Below are positions 15,277 to 24,603 of a stretch of DNA of 64,000 nucleotides, piece after piece. Both the position numbers and the translations under genes were made by a program. Below the pieces are notes generated by a model. That model had not been told where the DNA came from. It saw only the letters and a program-made list of their open reading frames with translations, and did no database searches. Source of the stretch: Actinophytocola oryzae (GTDB lineage Bacteria > Actinomycetota > Actinomycetes > Mycobacteriales > Pseudonocardiaceae); assembly GCF_004364325.1 (NCBI RefSeq), contig NZ_SOCP01000004.1:124001-188000 (forward strand), in the 5' to 3' direction. Positions within the stretch are counted from its first letter, which is position 1; each line of letters opens with the position of its first letter.

Positions 15277-15287
15277 CCGCCGCTGGG

Positions 15288-15342
15288 CGCACTGAAGGAC
15301 GCCTTCGTAACGCTGGCCGTTACGAAGGCGTCCTTCAGTGCG
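15288..15342. repeat. Inverted ACTGAAGGACGCCTTC repeat acting as terminator
   Basis: Two perfectly complementary 25-base arms (15288-15312 and 15318-15342) surround a 5-base loop and are followed by TTT. It lies between the converging pstB and oxidoreductase genes. The same element recurs at 31153 and 57716, and as single arms at 21898-22063. Confidence 0.85.
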
Positions 15343-15357
15343 TTTGGCCGGGCCGGG

Positions 15358-16358
<1,001 letters not shown>

Positions 16359-16359
<1 letters not shown>

Positions 16360-16778
16360 CAGGCGACCACCCGCAGGCCAACGTGGATGTTGCCGCGCGT
16401 CGCGTTGGAGTACGGGCACATCTGGTGTGCTGCCTCGACGAGCTTCGTCGCCACGTCCTCCTCGACACCCGGCAGGGAGACCACCAGCTCGACGGTCAGC
16501 CCGAAACCTTCGCCCTCCTTGCCGATGCCCACCTCGGCGGTCACCGACGAGTCCCTGGTCCGCACCTTGTCCCGGCCCGCGACTGCCTGCAGCGCGCTGT
16601 GGAAGCAGGCCGCGTAACCCGCCGCGAACAGCTGCTCCGGGTTGGTGCCGTCGCCGCCGGGACCACCCATCTCCTTCGGGATGGACAGGTCGTGCTCCAG
16701 CACGCCGTCCGACGACGCGACGTGGCCGAGCCGGCCCTTGCCGGTGGACGTGGCTTTCGCCGTGTACAGCGGGTTCAC
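16359..16778 (-). CDS. ohr: Organic hydroperoxide resistance protein Ohr
   Basis: This 139-residue thiol peroxidase of the OsmC/Ohr family reduces organic hydroperoxides. Both active-site cysteines are visible, in GYAACFHSAL (about residue 60) and MCPYSNATR (about residue 124). A GTG start is chosen because GAAGGGG lies upstream and it overlaps the ohrR stop (GTGA). Order ohrR-ohr-oxidoreductase, all overlapping, indicates one transcript repressed by OhrR. Confidence 0.93.
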
Positions 16779-17236
16779 GGTTGATCCCCTTCTTCCGGTG
16801 TCAGCTTGTGGGCGGTGACCGACTCGGTCAGGCGCACCAGGTTCTGTCGCAACGCATCCAGCTCGACGAGCGGCATGCCGGTAGCGCCCGCGATCCTGCA
16901 CGGCACGCCGCACGCCCTGGCTCGCAGGGCGGCGCCGGCGGCGGTGAGGTGGACCAGCACCGAGCGTTCGTCCACTGTGGATCGCTCGCGGCGCACGCAG
17001 CCGTGTGCCTCCAGGCGTTTCAGCAACGGGGAGAGCGTGCCGGAGTCGAGGGCCAGCTCCTCGCCGAGCCGCTTGACCGACACCGGCCCGCACTCCCAGA
17101 GCACGAGCATCACGAGGTACTGCGGATAGGTCAGGCCGAGTGCGTCGAGCACCGGCCGGTAGAGCTGTGTGACCGCGCGGGTCGCGGAGTAGAGCGCGAA
17201 GCAGACCTGGTTCTCCAGCTCCAGTCCGTCGGCCAT
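16775..17236 (-). CDS. ohrR: MarR-family peroxide-sensing repressor OhrR
   Basis: This 153-residue winged-helix regulator carries the redox-sensing cysteine in NQVCFALY (about residue 12) and the MarR DNA-recognition block LDSGTLSPLLKRLEAHG followed by the wing. Several other cysteines (in HGCVRRE and ARACGVPC) leave one-Cys or two-Cys sensing unresolved. It reads away from an MMPL exporter, and two overlapping palindromes lie in the short shared promoter region. Confidence 0.9.
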   Translation of the reverse strand: MADGLELENQVCFALYSATRAVTQLYRPVLDALGLTYPQYLVMLVLWECGPVSVKRLGEELALDSGTLSPLLKRLEAHGCVRRERSTVDERSVLVHLTAAGAALRARACGVPCRIAGATGMPLVELDALRQNLVRLTESVTAHKLTPEEGDQP

Positions 17237-17252
17237 GCCCTCACGTTACACG

Positions 17253-17271
17253 CAACTGAGTTGTGCACAAC
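17253..17271. promoter_or_regulatory. Overlapping palindromes in the ohrR/MMPL promoter region
   Basis: CAACTGAGTTG (17253-17263, palindromic arms of five) overlaps GTTGTGCACAAC (17260-17271, a perfect 12-bp palindrome). They lie 17-35 bases upstream of the ohrR start. CAA/TTG-type inverted repeats suit a MarR-family dimer, so OhrR is the likely ligand, and it could control the MMPL gene too. Confidence 0.6.
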
Positions 17272-17312
17272 CTAGTGTGCCGTCGGACACGCCTGCCCTT
17301 ACGCTTCCCCGC

Positions 17313-19391
17313 ATGCGTCGGATCCGATGGTGGGTACCTGCCCTGCTCGTGGTGGTGTGGCTCGGTCTCGGTGCCGTCGGCGGTCCGTTCGCCGGGCGGC
17401 TCGCGGACGTGGTGACCAACGACAACTCCTCGTTCCTGCCCGAGGCCGCCGAGGCCACCGAGGTCGAGCACCTGCAGCGGCAGTTCAGCGACCAGCAGAT
17501 CCTGCCCGCGGTCGCCGTCGCCGAGCGCAGGTCCGGGGTGACCAAGGAGGACCTCGACTTCCTGGCCGGCCGCGCCAAGGCACTCGCGCAGGTCGACGGC
17601 GTCGCGACCGGGGTGCCGATCGTGCCGAAGCCGTCCGACGACGGCAGGGCGGTCCAGCTGGTCGTGCCGGTGCTGGGACAGGGCAACCCGGTCGAGGTGA
17701 TCAAACAGGTCAGGGCCGAGCTGTCGAAGGGGGTGCCGGACGGCCTGACCGTGCTGCTCACCGGCCCCGGCGGGGTGATCGCCGACCTCGTGTCGGCGTT
17801 CGACGGCATCGACGGGCTGCTGCTCCTGGTCGCGGGCCTCGTCGTGGTGGTGATCCTCGTCGCCGTCTACCGCAGCCCGCTGCTGCCGCTGCTCGTGCTG
17901 GTCTCGGCCGTCTTCGCACTCGGCGTGGCGGCGTTCGTCGTGTACCAGCTGGCCAAGCACGACGTGTTCAAGCTCAACGGCCAGAGCCAGGGCATCCTGT
18001 TCATCCTCGTGTTCGGCGCGGCCACCGACTACGCGCTGCTGCTCGTGTCCCGCTTCCGCGAGGAGCTGCGTGACACCGAAGACCGCTTCCGCGCCGTCCG
18101 CACCGCATGGCGGGCCACGATCGAGCCCATCGCCGCGTCGGCGGGCACGGTCATCATCGGCCTGCTGTGCCTGCTGTTCAGCGACCTGCGGTCGAACAAG
18201 GGCCTCGGCCCGGTGGCGGCCATCGGCATCGCCTCCGCGCTGCTCGCGTCGATGACGTTCCTGCCTGCCGCGCTCGCCCTCGTCGGCAGGGCGGCGTTCT
18301 GGCCGTTCGTGCCCCACCACGGCACGGAGGCCCCGGAGCACCGGGGACTGTGGGGGTGGGTCGCAGGCAGGGTCGGCGCGCGGCCGAGGCTGATCTGGGT
18401 CGTGACCACGGTCGTGTTGCTGGCCGGCGTCGCGTTCGTGCCGCAGCTCAAGGCGAACGGCACGGCACAGACCGACCTCTTCCTGACCGAAGTGGACTCC
18501 GCGCGTGGGCAGGACATCCTCTCCGCGCACTTCCCCGGTGGCTCCGGCTCGCCGACGGTGATCGTCGCGCGCTCGTCGGCCGCGGAAAGGGTGATCGACG
18601 CCGCACGCATCGACGGTGTGGCAGGCGTGGTCCCGACGGGGGAGAAGAACGGCCTGGTGCTGCTGCAGGCCACACTGGACGCCCCGTCGGACTCCGAGAA
18701 GGCCATCGCGACCGTCGACCGCCTGCGGACGGCCGTGCACGACGTGCCCGGCGCCGACGCGAAGGTCGGCGGCCAGACGGCGATCCAGCTCGACGTGCAG
18801 TCGGCGTCGCGCCACGACCGCTCGCTGATCATCCCGATCGTGCTGGTGGTGATCTTCGTCGTGCTGTCGCTGCTGCTGCGTGCCCTGGTCGCCCCGCTGC
18901 TGCTGATCGCGACGGTCGTCCTGTCCTTCGGCGCCACGATGGGCGTGTCCGCGCTGGTGTTCAACCACCTGTTCGGCTTCCCGGGCGCGGACACGGCGAT
19001 CCCGCTGTTCGGCTTCATCTTCCTGGTGGCACTGGGCATCGACTACAACATCTTCCTGATGACCCGGGTCCGCGAGGAGACGCTGACGTCGGACACCAGA
19101 ACCGGCACGCTGCGCGGCCTCGCGGTGACGGGAGGGGTGATCACGTCGGCGGGTGTCGTGCTGGCGGCGACCTTCGCGTCCCTGTCGGTGATCCCCGTGC
19201 TGTTCCTCGCGCAGATCGCGTTCATCGTGGCGTTCGGCGTGCTGCTCGACACGGTCGTCGTGCGGTCGCTGCTGGTCCCGGCGCTGACCGTGGACATCGG
19301 CCGCCGGATCTGGTGGCCGGCGAAGCTCAGCCGGCGAGCACCGTCAGAGTCCGGGCCTGCTCCCGAGCCGAGCCGTACGGCATCGCCATGA
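17313..19391 (+). CDS. MMPL-family RND transporter
   Basis: The 692-residue product starts at the ATG at 17313 with one N-terminal helix (about 6-24). It has two repeats of periplasmic-type loop plus a five- or six-helix bundle (helices at about 175-360 and 510-680). The paired Asp-Tyr motifs that carry proton coupling in MMPL proteins are seen as FGAATDYALLLVSRFREEL and LGIDYNIFLMTRVREE. Substrate cannot be deduced; family members export lipids or drugs. The last 65 bases overlap the converging flavin oxidoreductase gene. Confidence 0.92.
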   Translation: MRRIRWWVPALLVVVWLGLGAVGGPFAGRLADVVTNDNSSFLPEAAEATEVEHLQRQFSDQQILPAVAVAERRSGVTKEDLDFLAGRAKALAQVDGVATGVPIVPKPSDDGRAVQLVVPVLGQGNPVEVIKQVRAELSKGVPDGLTVLLTGPGGVIADLVSAFDGIDGLLLLVAGLVVVVILVAVYRSPLLPLLVLVSAVFALGVAAFVVYQLAKHDVFKLNGQSQGILFILVFGAATDYALLLVSRFREELRDTEDRFRAVRTAWRATIEPIAASAGTVIIGLLCLLFSDLRSNKGLGPVAAIGIASALLASMTFLPAALALVGRAAFWPFVPHHGTEAPEHRGLWGWVAGRVGARPRLIWVVTTVVLLAGVAFVPQLKANGTAQTDLFLTEVDSARGQDILSAHFPGGSGSPTVIVARSSAAERVIDAARIDGVAGVVPTGEKNGLVLLQATLDAPSDSEKAIATVDRLRTAVHDVPGADAKVGGQTAIQLDVQSASRHDRSLIIPIVLVVIFVVLSLLLRALVAPLLLIATVVLSFGATMGVSALVFNHLFGFPGADTAIPLFGFIFLVALGIDYNIFLMTRVREETLTSDTRTGTLRGLAVTGGVITSAGVVLAATFASLSVIPVLFLAQIAFIVAFGVLLDTVVVRSLLVPALTVDIGRRIWWPAKLSRRAPSESGPAPEPSRTASP

Positions 19392-20211
19392 AGTCGGTGA
19401 CCCCGGCGTCGCGGAGCCGGTCGAGGTGTCCGACCACAGTGGACTCGGTGCCGACCACGACCACGTCGCCCGGCCCGGCCACGCCCTCGCGGTCCAGCAT
19501 CGCCCGGTACTCCGGCACCTGACCCGCGAGCGCGAACTGTTCGGCGACCTGTTGCCGCACACCGGCTTCGTCGTCGGTCACGCAGGCGAGCAGCCCGGCG
19601 ACCACCCGTGCCCCCGGGTTGACGCGCGAGATCGTCGGCACGATGTGCTCGCCGAGCGTCCTGACCCCGGTCATCCACGTGATCGTGCCCGCCGTCAGCT
19701 CACCCGCCACCCGCAGCATCCGGGGGCCGAGCGCGGCGAGCAGCACCTCCGGCGGCTCCGCGTCCGGCACGTCCACCTGCCCGAAAGCGGTGAGCGTCGC
19801 ACCTCGGTGGTCGACACCCTCCCCGCGCAGCAACGGGAGCAGCACCTCCAGGTACTCGCGGAGCCGGTGCGCGGGCCGGTCGCCGACGAGCCCGAACATC
19901 CGCTCGGTGAGTGCCGCGACGCCTGCCCCGATCCCGAGCGTGAGCCGGTTCCCGGTGGCGGCCTGGACCGACAGCGCCTGGCTCGCGAGCACGAGCGGGT
20001 GCCGCACGGGCACGGGCACGACCCCGGCGCCGAGCCGTAGCCCGGGGACCGCGGCGCCGACCGTGGCGAGGGCGACGAGGGCGTCCCATCCCATGGACTT
20101 GCTGGCCCAGACGGTCCCGAGCCCGGCGTCGCGTACCTGTTCGGCCCGGTCGACCAGGTCCCGCGCACTCGACGGTCCCCGCGCGTCCCCGACCACGATC
20201 CCGATGTCCAC
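19327..20211 (-). CDS. LLM-class F420/flavin-dependent oxidoreductase
   Basis: This 294-residue luciferase-like TIM-barrel protein begins MDIGIVVGD from a GTG with AAAGGAG upstream. Conserved blocks include LRLGAGVVPVPVRHPLVLA, RLTLGIGAG and the C-terminal VVGTESTVVGHLDRLRDAGV. In actinobacteria such proteins often use F420. It is transcribed divergently from a TetR gene across a short operator region and is the probable regulatory target. Its 3' end overlaps the MMPL gene tail to tail by 65 bases. Confidence 0.85.
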   Translation of the reverse strand: MDIGIVVGDARGPSSARDLVDRAEQVRDAGLGTVWASKSMGWDALVALATVGAAVPGLRLGAGVVPVPVRHPLVLASQALSVQAATGNRLTLGIGAGVAALTERMFGLVGDRPAHRLREYLEVLLPLLRGEGVDHRGATLTAFGQVDVPDAEPPEVLLAALGPRMLRVAGELTAGTITWMTGVRTLGEHIVPTISRVNPGARVVAGLLACVTDDEAGVRQQVAEQFALAGQVPEYRAMLDREGVAGPGDVVVVGTESTVVGHLDRLRDAGVTDFMAMPYGSAREQARTLTVLAG

Positions 20212-20224
20212 TTGGTGTCTCCTT

Positions 20225-20281
20225 TAAGTGGGGTGGCACCCCGTTTGCTGTCGGCTACGATACGGAGGGCCACCCCACTTA
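20225..20281. promoter_or_regulatory. TetR-type operators between divergent genes
   Basis: TAAGTGGGGTGGC (20225-20237) is exactly inverted at 20269-20281, with 31 bases between. The left copy also forms the local palindrome GGGGTGGCACCCC. The two copies lie close to the two start codons, a position suited to joint control of the LLM oxidoreductase and tetR genes. Confidence 0.65.
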
Positions 20282-20293
20282 GCAAGGAGCCGC

Positions 20294-20818
20294 ATGCGTG
20301 CCGACGCCCGACGCAACCGCGACCGGCTGGTCTCGGTCGCGAGCCAGGTCGTCGCGGAACAGGGCGCGGAGGCGTCGCTGGAGGAGATCGCGCGGCGGGC
20401 GGGTGTCGGCTCCGCCACGCTGCACCGCCACTTCGCGTCCCGCCTGGCCCTGCTGGACGCGGTGTTCGCCGAGCGGGTGGGGGAGCTGACCGGCCTGGGT
20501 GCCGCGCTGCTCGTGGCCGACGACCCGGCCGAGGCGCTCACGGAGTGGCTTCGGGCCGTCGTCCGTCACGTCGTGCGCAACCGCGGCCTGGGGACGTCGC
20601 TGCTCAGGGGGACCGGGGAGTCGTGCCACGCCCGCATACTGGCCGCGGGGGAGGCGCTGGTGTCGCGCGCGGCGGGCACGATCCGGCCGGACGTGTCGAC
20701 GGAGGAGCTGCTGAGGCTGGCCAATGGTGTCGCACTGGCCGCGGAGGAGGACGAGGGCCTGGCCGACCGCCTGCTCGACCTGGCCCTAACCGGTCTGCGA
20801 CCGGGTGCTGCCCAGTAG
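20294..20818 (+). CDS. TetR-family transcriptional regulator
   Basis: The ATG at 20294 follows AAGGAG and gives 174 residues. The TetR helix-turn-helix spans about residues 10-50 (LEEIARRAGVGSATLHRHF). The C-terminal domain is short and of the type often called TetR_C_33 or SbtR-like. It is divergent from the LLM oxidoreductase and should bind the 13-bp inverted repeats between them. Its last 33 bases overlap the converging ParB-like gene. Confidence 0.9.
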   Translation: MRADARRNRDRLVSVASQVVAEQGAEASLEEIARRAGVGSATLHRHFASRLALLDAVFAERVGELTGLGAALLVADDPAEALTEWLRAVVRHVVRNRGLGTSLLRGTGESCHARILAAGEALVSRAAGTIRPDVSTEELLRLANGVALAAEEDEGLADRLLDLALTGLRPGAAQ

Positions 20819-21661
20819 CTGCTCGGCGAACGTGCGCCACGTGTCGGAGCACTCCATCGCCACCCGCGCGACCGAGTCCCGCCAGTGCGGCGGCATGTTC
20901 GCCGCGATGGCCGCCCACTTCTCCGGTGGTACCGACCGCACCTCGAGCAACCGCAGGAGCGTGCGTCCGGACTCGGAGAACCGCAGTGTCGGGTCGCTCC
21001 GCAGCTGGCGCACGAGCGTCGCCGGGTCCTGCTGGGGTTGGACGGGCTCGTTCGGCAGTCGCCTGCGCACCGACCGGGCGGTCTCCGGTGAGATGCCTGC
21101 CCGCCGCGCGACCTCGCGCAGCGACAGCGTCGGCTCGGCGAGCAGGATGGCGCGGGCCACGCGGCGGCGCTCCATGCTGTTGACCGGCCGCACCTTCCCG
21201 TCGTGGCCGACGCGGGCGTCCGGGTCGAGTTCGGGGTGTGCCTTGCGGATCCGCGCGATCGTCGCGGCGGACAGCCCGGAGACGGTCGCGATCATGCGGT
21301 CCGACCAGTGCGCGTGGGACGTGACGATCCGCTCCGCGGCGGCCTTGCGGTCGGCGAGCGAGAGCGGCAGCCCGTGGGTGACGTTGGTCCGCACGGCGAG
21401 CACGAACGCGTCGGCGTCGTCCCCGTCGAAGAACCGTGCCGCGATGGAGGTCTCACCACGCAGCCGCGCCGCACGCAGGCGGTGCATGCCGTCCACGACC
21501 CGCATGTCGGCGCGCCGAACGATGATCGGGGGTAACTCGCCGGGGGTGTCCGCGAGCACCCGGATGTGCTCGAGGTTCTCCCCACCCTGGCGGGGCGAGC
21601 CACCGGCCCGCAGTGCCGACACCGGGATGGTGGTGACAGGCCCGTCGACGTCGAACGGCAT
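20786..21661 (-). CDS. ParB-domain regulator of the StrR type
   Basis: This 291-residue protein has an N-terminal ParB/sulfiredoxin-like domain (about 8-95; RVVDGMHRLRAARLRGE is the ParB signature region). A first helix-turn-helix follows (about 100-150, GLSAATIARIRKAHPEL) and a second near 165-200 (LSLREVARRAGISPETARSVRRR). This layout matches pathway-specific activators such as StrR of streptomycin and related antibiotic clusters, rather than chromosome-partitioning ParB. AGGGGG precedes the ATG. No biosynthetic cluster is visible beside it; the only neighbour on its upstream side is a repeat-rich gap and a 2-oxoglutarate oxygenase. Confidence 0.8.
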   Translation of the reverse strand: MPFDVDGPVTTIPVSALRAGGSPRQGGENLEHIRVLADTPGELPPIIVRRADMRVVDGMHRLRAARLRGETSIAARFFDGDDADAFVLAVRTNVTHGLPLSLADRKAAAERIVTSHAHWSDRMIATVSGLSAATIARIRKAHPELDPDARVGHDGKVRPVNSMERRRVARAILLAEPTLSLREVARRAGISPETARSVRRRLPNEPVQPQQDPATLVRQLRSDPTLRFSESGRTLLRLLEVRSVPPEKWAAIAANMPPHWRDSVARVAMECSDTWRTFAEQLLGSTRSQTG

Positions 21662-21897
21662 GTCGGCCCCCTAGATCTGGCCCTCGGGCCGCGGTCGAAG
21701 AATCTTCCGCTTCGGTACGACATTTCCAGCCCGCGGTCCCGGCCACCAGTGACGAACGCACAAAAATCCGGGAAATCCTCCTCAGTAGGTCCGGGACCGC
21801 TTCATCGTTGGCCGAGAAGCCCCCCGAAGGCACCTCCCCACGTGCGCAATCATCGCCCCCGACCCCGGCGCCGTCTCCCCGCGCTGGCCCCCAGTGC

Positions 21898-22063
21898 ACT
21901 GAAGGACGCCTTCGTAACGCTGGGGGTACTGAAGGACGCCTTCGTAGCGTTGGGGGTGGGCCGCCTGGTGACCGTTCGGCCGGTGGTGGGCGTGCGCCGG
22001 GTGTACTGAAGGGAGCCTTCGTAACGCTGGGGGTACTGAAGGACGCCTTCGTAGCGTTGGGGG
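21898..22063 (+). repeat. Four direct copies of the ACTGAAGGACGCCTTC half-element
   Basis: Copies of about 29 bases start at 21898, 21928, 22005 and 22035. Copies 1 and 3 end gtaacgctggggg; copies 2 and 4 end gtagcgttggggg and are followed by tgggccgcctgg. The pairs repeat with a period of 107 bases, so a two-copy block was duplicated. Each copy contains the self-complementary GAAGG-ACG-CCTTC. Confidence 0.9.
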
Positions 22064-22339
22064 TGGGCCGCCTGGGGACCTTCCGGCCGGGCTTCGCGTT
22101 TCGGTGGGTGAACCTGCGTTGCGGCGGGGATGGCCGGGGGGCGGGCGCTTCGCGGCGCACTCGCGGGTGGAGTCGGGCGTGCCCGGTGCCCGCGCAGCGG
22201 GCACTACCTGCCGGGACGGCAGGCGGCCCTGCGCCACCTCCGGACACGCCCCTCGGTGGATCGGTCGCCCGCGTGCGGCTCACCCACCCACGTGCGGTTC
22301 ACCCGGCCGGGCGCGGCGCACCTCCACCGCCCTCAGCGT

Positions 22340-22398
22340 GCCTCCACTCCCAGCGCCTCCACTCCCAGGCGCGCCTCCATTTCCAGCGCCTCCACTCC
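22340..22398 (+). repeat. Short degenerate tandem repeats (GCCTCCACTCCC)
   Basis: Four consecutive units of about 15-18 bases, each containing GCCTCCA followed by CTCC or TTTCC, run from 22340 to 22398. They lie just beyond the 3' end of the converging oxygenase gene. No function is evident. Confidence 0.6.
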
Positions 22399-22422
22399 AG
22401 CCCTGCGTACCCCGAGCATCCT

Positions 22423-23391
22423 TCAGTCCGGTTGGCCGACACCGATCGACCTGATCTTCTCCAGCAGATACTCGTGCGCGGTCACTGGCGGGTGGTCGCG
22501 CCGCCCGATCGGCGGCGCGAGTGAGCTGATGCGGGCGTGCGGGTCGGTCTCGTAGAACCACACGAGCGACATCAGCTCCTCGTCCGGCGCGCTCGCGGGT
22601 GGCGGCAGGACGCGGTGGCGGCACGAGCGCCAGCGGTCACCCGTCCACCTGGCCATGAGGTCGCCGATGTTCACGGTCAGCGCCGACGGCTCGTACGGCG
22701 CGTCCACCCACTCGCCGTCCTTCGTGAACACCTGCAGTCCGCCCGCGCCCGGCTCGCGGTCGAGCAGCGTGACCGTGCCGAAGTCGGTGTGCGGCCCGAT
22801 CCGGAACTGGTTCTCGCCCGGCGTGCCCACGTGCGTGCGTGGTGGGTACCAGTTGATGTTGAACGTGTAGGTCGGCGCGCCGGTGTGGTCGGTGAAGTGC
22901 TCGACCGCCAGGCCCAGCGCGACCGCGCACACCCGCAGCAGCTCGTCGGAGAGCGCGCGCATCCTTGTCATGTACTCGATCGCGGCGGCGCGCAGCTCCG
23001 GCACGTCGTCGTCGGGCCAGACGTTGGGCTGGAACCAGAAGCCGTCGATCTCCGGGTCGCCGGTCGGCTGGTCGGCGCCGACGGAGTAGGACTCCTTGAG
23101 GTCCGGCGGCGTCTCGGTGCCCTCGGAGTGGGCGTTGGTCTCCGCGCCGGGTGGGAGCCAGCCCCGCCCGCCGACGGGCACGGCGTAGCGGGCCTTGCGC
23201 TCACCGGCCAGCCCGAAGAACCGCCGGGCGTGCGTCCGCACCGCCTCGGGCAGCCCCTCGGGCACCCCGTGCCCGGTGACGAGCAGGAAGCCGGACTCGC
23301 GCAGGGCGTCGTCGACCCGGGACGCGACCGCCGCGCGGCCTGCGTCCGAGCCGTCGAACCAGGGCGTGAGATCGACGAGCGGGACCGTCAT
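22423..23391 (-). CDS. 2-oxoglutarate/Fe(II)-dependent oxygenase, isopenicillin N synthase family
   Basis: This 322-residue non-haem iron oxygenase has an N-terminal DIOX_N region (about 3-110) and the double-stranded beta-helix domain (about 165-280). The facial triad appears as HTDF (His and Asp, about residue 200) and CRHRV (distal His, about 259); the 2-oxoglutarate-binding arginine is probably in ETDPHARIS. Substrate is unknown; homologues act on small molecules including antibiotics, gibberellins and amino acids. It is a single gene, lying upstream of the repeat-rich gap and the StrR-like regulator. Confidence 0.9.
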   Translation of the reverse strand: MTVPLVDLTPWFDGSDAGRAAVASRVDDALRESGFLLVTGHGVPEGLPEAVRTHARRFFGLAGERKARYAVPVGGRGWLPPGAETNAHSEGTETPPDLKESYSVGADQPTGDPEIDGFWFQPNVWPDDDVPELRAAAIEYMTRMRALSDELLRVCAVALGLAVEHFTDHTGAPTYTFNINWYPPRTHVGTPGENQFRIGPHTDFGTVTLLDREPGAGGLQVFTKDGEWVDAPYEPSALTVNIGDLMARWTGDRWRSCRHRVLPPPASAPDEELMSLVWFYETDPHARISSLAPPIGRRDHPPVTAHEYLLEKIRSIGVGQPD

Positions 23392-23535
23392 GGACCCGAT
23401 TCTCGCAGCTCACGGGGGTTCACGCGATCGAGTGGTCCGGTGGCTGTCGGTGTGTGGGCGCTCACGGCGGGTGGTAGGCCGGAGTCAACGCGCGTCCGCT
23501 TCGGAGACGCGCACTGCGTGGAAGGAGCGGTGGTG

Positions 23536-24375
23536 ATGGCTGATCTCGCGGCCGTTGACTTCGGTCAGGGCGTCTCGAACGCGTGGAGCTCGATTGCGAC
23601 GTTCGTGCCCAAGTTGCTGGCGTTCCTCGTGATCCTGTTCATCGGCTGGATCATCGCCAAGGCACTGTCCAAGCTCGTGGACAAGGTGCTGGAGCGGGTC
23701 GGGTTCGACCGTGTCGTCGAGCGCGGCGGCATCAACAGGATGATGGAGAGGAGCTCCTACGACGCCTCGGACATCCTCGCCAGGATCGTGTACTACGCGA
23801 TCCTGCTGATCGCGCTGCAGATGGCCTTCGGCGTCTTCGGCGACAACCCCGTGAGCGCCATGCTGACGAGCATCGTCGCCTGGCTGCCGCGGGCGATCGT
23901 GGCGATCGTGATCGTGGTGGTGGCCGGTGCCGTGGCCCGCGCCGTCCGCGACCTCGTCCGCGGCGCGCTCGGCGGGCTGTCGTACGGCAACCTGCTCGGC
24001 ACGCTCGCCTCGGTGTTCATCTGGGGTCTCGGCATCATCGCGGCCCTCAACCAGATCGGCGTGGCGACGTCGGTGACGCTGCCGGTCCTGATCACGGTGC
24101 TGGCCACGCTCGGCGGCATCGCGATCGTGGGTGTCGGCGGCGGCATGATCCGCCCGATGCAGCAGCGCTGGGAAGGCTGGCTCAGTCGTGCCGAGACGGA
24201 GCTGCCGCAGGCCAGGGCCAAGGCGCAGGCCTACCAGCGTGGTCAGGAGGACGCCGGTCGGATGAGCGGGTCGTCCACGCGGACGGCCGGGGCCGTGCCG
24301 GCAACCGGCAAGCACGGGCTCGAGCCGTACCCGCAGGCCGGCGCCGAGAAGGAGCCCGGTCAGACCAGTATCTGA
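23536..24375 (+). CDS. Mechanosensitive-channel-related TM-helix membrane protein
   Basis: The ATG at 23536 has GAAGGAG eight bases upstream and gives 279 residues. Four or five transmembrane helices are predicted (about 23-42, 85-105, 116-140, 155-172 and 180-200), with two copies of the conserved TM-helix motif (FVPKLLAFLVILFIGWIIAK and the similar stretch near 110-140) found in MscS-related proteins (PF05552). The canonical MscS beta domain is missing; the C-terminal 70 residues are polar and disordered. A terminator hairpin follows at 24399. Confidence 0.82.
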   Translation: MADLAAVDFGQGVSNAWSSIATFVPKLLAFLVILFIGWIIAKALSKLVDKVLERVGFDRVVERGGINRMMERSSYDASDILARIVYYAILLIALQMAFGVFGDNPVSAMLTSIVAWLPRAIVAIVIVVVAGAVARAVRDLVRGALGGLSYGNLLGTLASVFIWGLGIIAALNQIGVATSVTLPVLITVLATLGGIAIVGVGGGMIRPMQQRWEGWLSRAETELPQARAKAQAYQRGQEDAGRMSGSSTRTAGAVPATGKHGLEPYPQAGAEKEPGQTSI

Positions 24376-24398
24376 GCACCCGGCAATACTGAGTACTC

Positions 24399-24432
24399 GC
24401 GGCGGTCGGTGTAGCAGGGCACCGGCCGCCGC
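24399..24432 (+). terminator. Terminator hairpin after the TM-helix gene
   Basis: Thirteen-base arms (24399-24411 and 24420-24432) pair with one wobble around an 8-base loop and are followed by ttcctg. It lies 24 bases after the stop at 24375. The stretch from here to 24603 shows no further convincing gene. Confidence 0.65.
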
Positions 24433-24603
24433 TTCCTGTACGCCGTCCGGAGCAATGACCGGTGGGTCGTCGAACCAAGGTCGAGACTGGTGCTGCCGCC
24501 TGGCCTACGAACTCGGCCTCGAACCGAGCGACTGACGACTGGGTCATGCCCGACTCCTCCACCAGCCGCGCCCCTCACGCATCTCGCGGACCGTGCGGCC
24601 ACC

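Larger units (their letters stand above)
21662..22422. other. Gene-free region rich in short repeats
   Basis: No credible coding sequence is present in these 761 bases: frames lack ribosome-binding sites and encode Pro/Arg-rich low-complexity peptides. The region holds four direct copies of the ACTGAAGGACGCCTTC element inside an imperfect 107-base tandem duplication, and farther right a set of GCCTCCACTCCC repeats. It separates two minus-strand genes. Confidence 0.7.

Noticed and set aside
21898..22063. Possible CRISPR array from regularly spaced repeats
   Set aside because: Only four copies, adjacent or unevenly spaced, with no unique spacers of constant length and no cas genes.
20786..23391. 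Biosynthetic gene cluster suggested by a StrR-like regulator and an isopenicillin N synthase-family oxygenase
   Set aside because: No synthase, transferase or resistance genes accompany them; two genes are insufficient.
24182..24547. Possible small minus-strand gene with GGAGGAG ahead of an ATG at 24547
   Set aside because: The ribosome-binding site looks good, but the frame runs antisense through a terminator and into the 3' end of the TM-helix gene and becomes Arg/Pro-rich; at best a decayed remnant.
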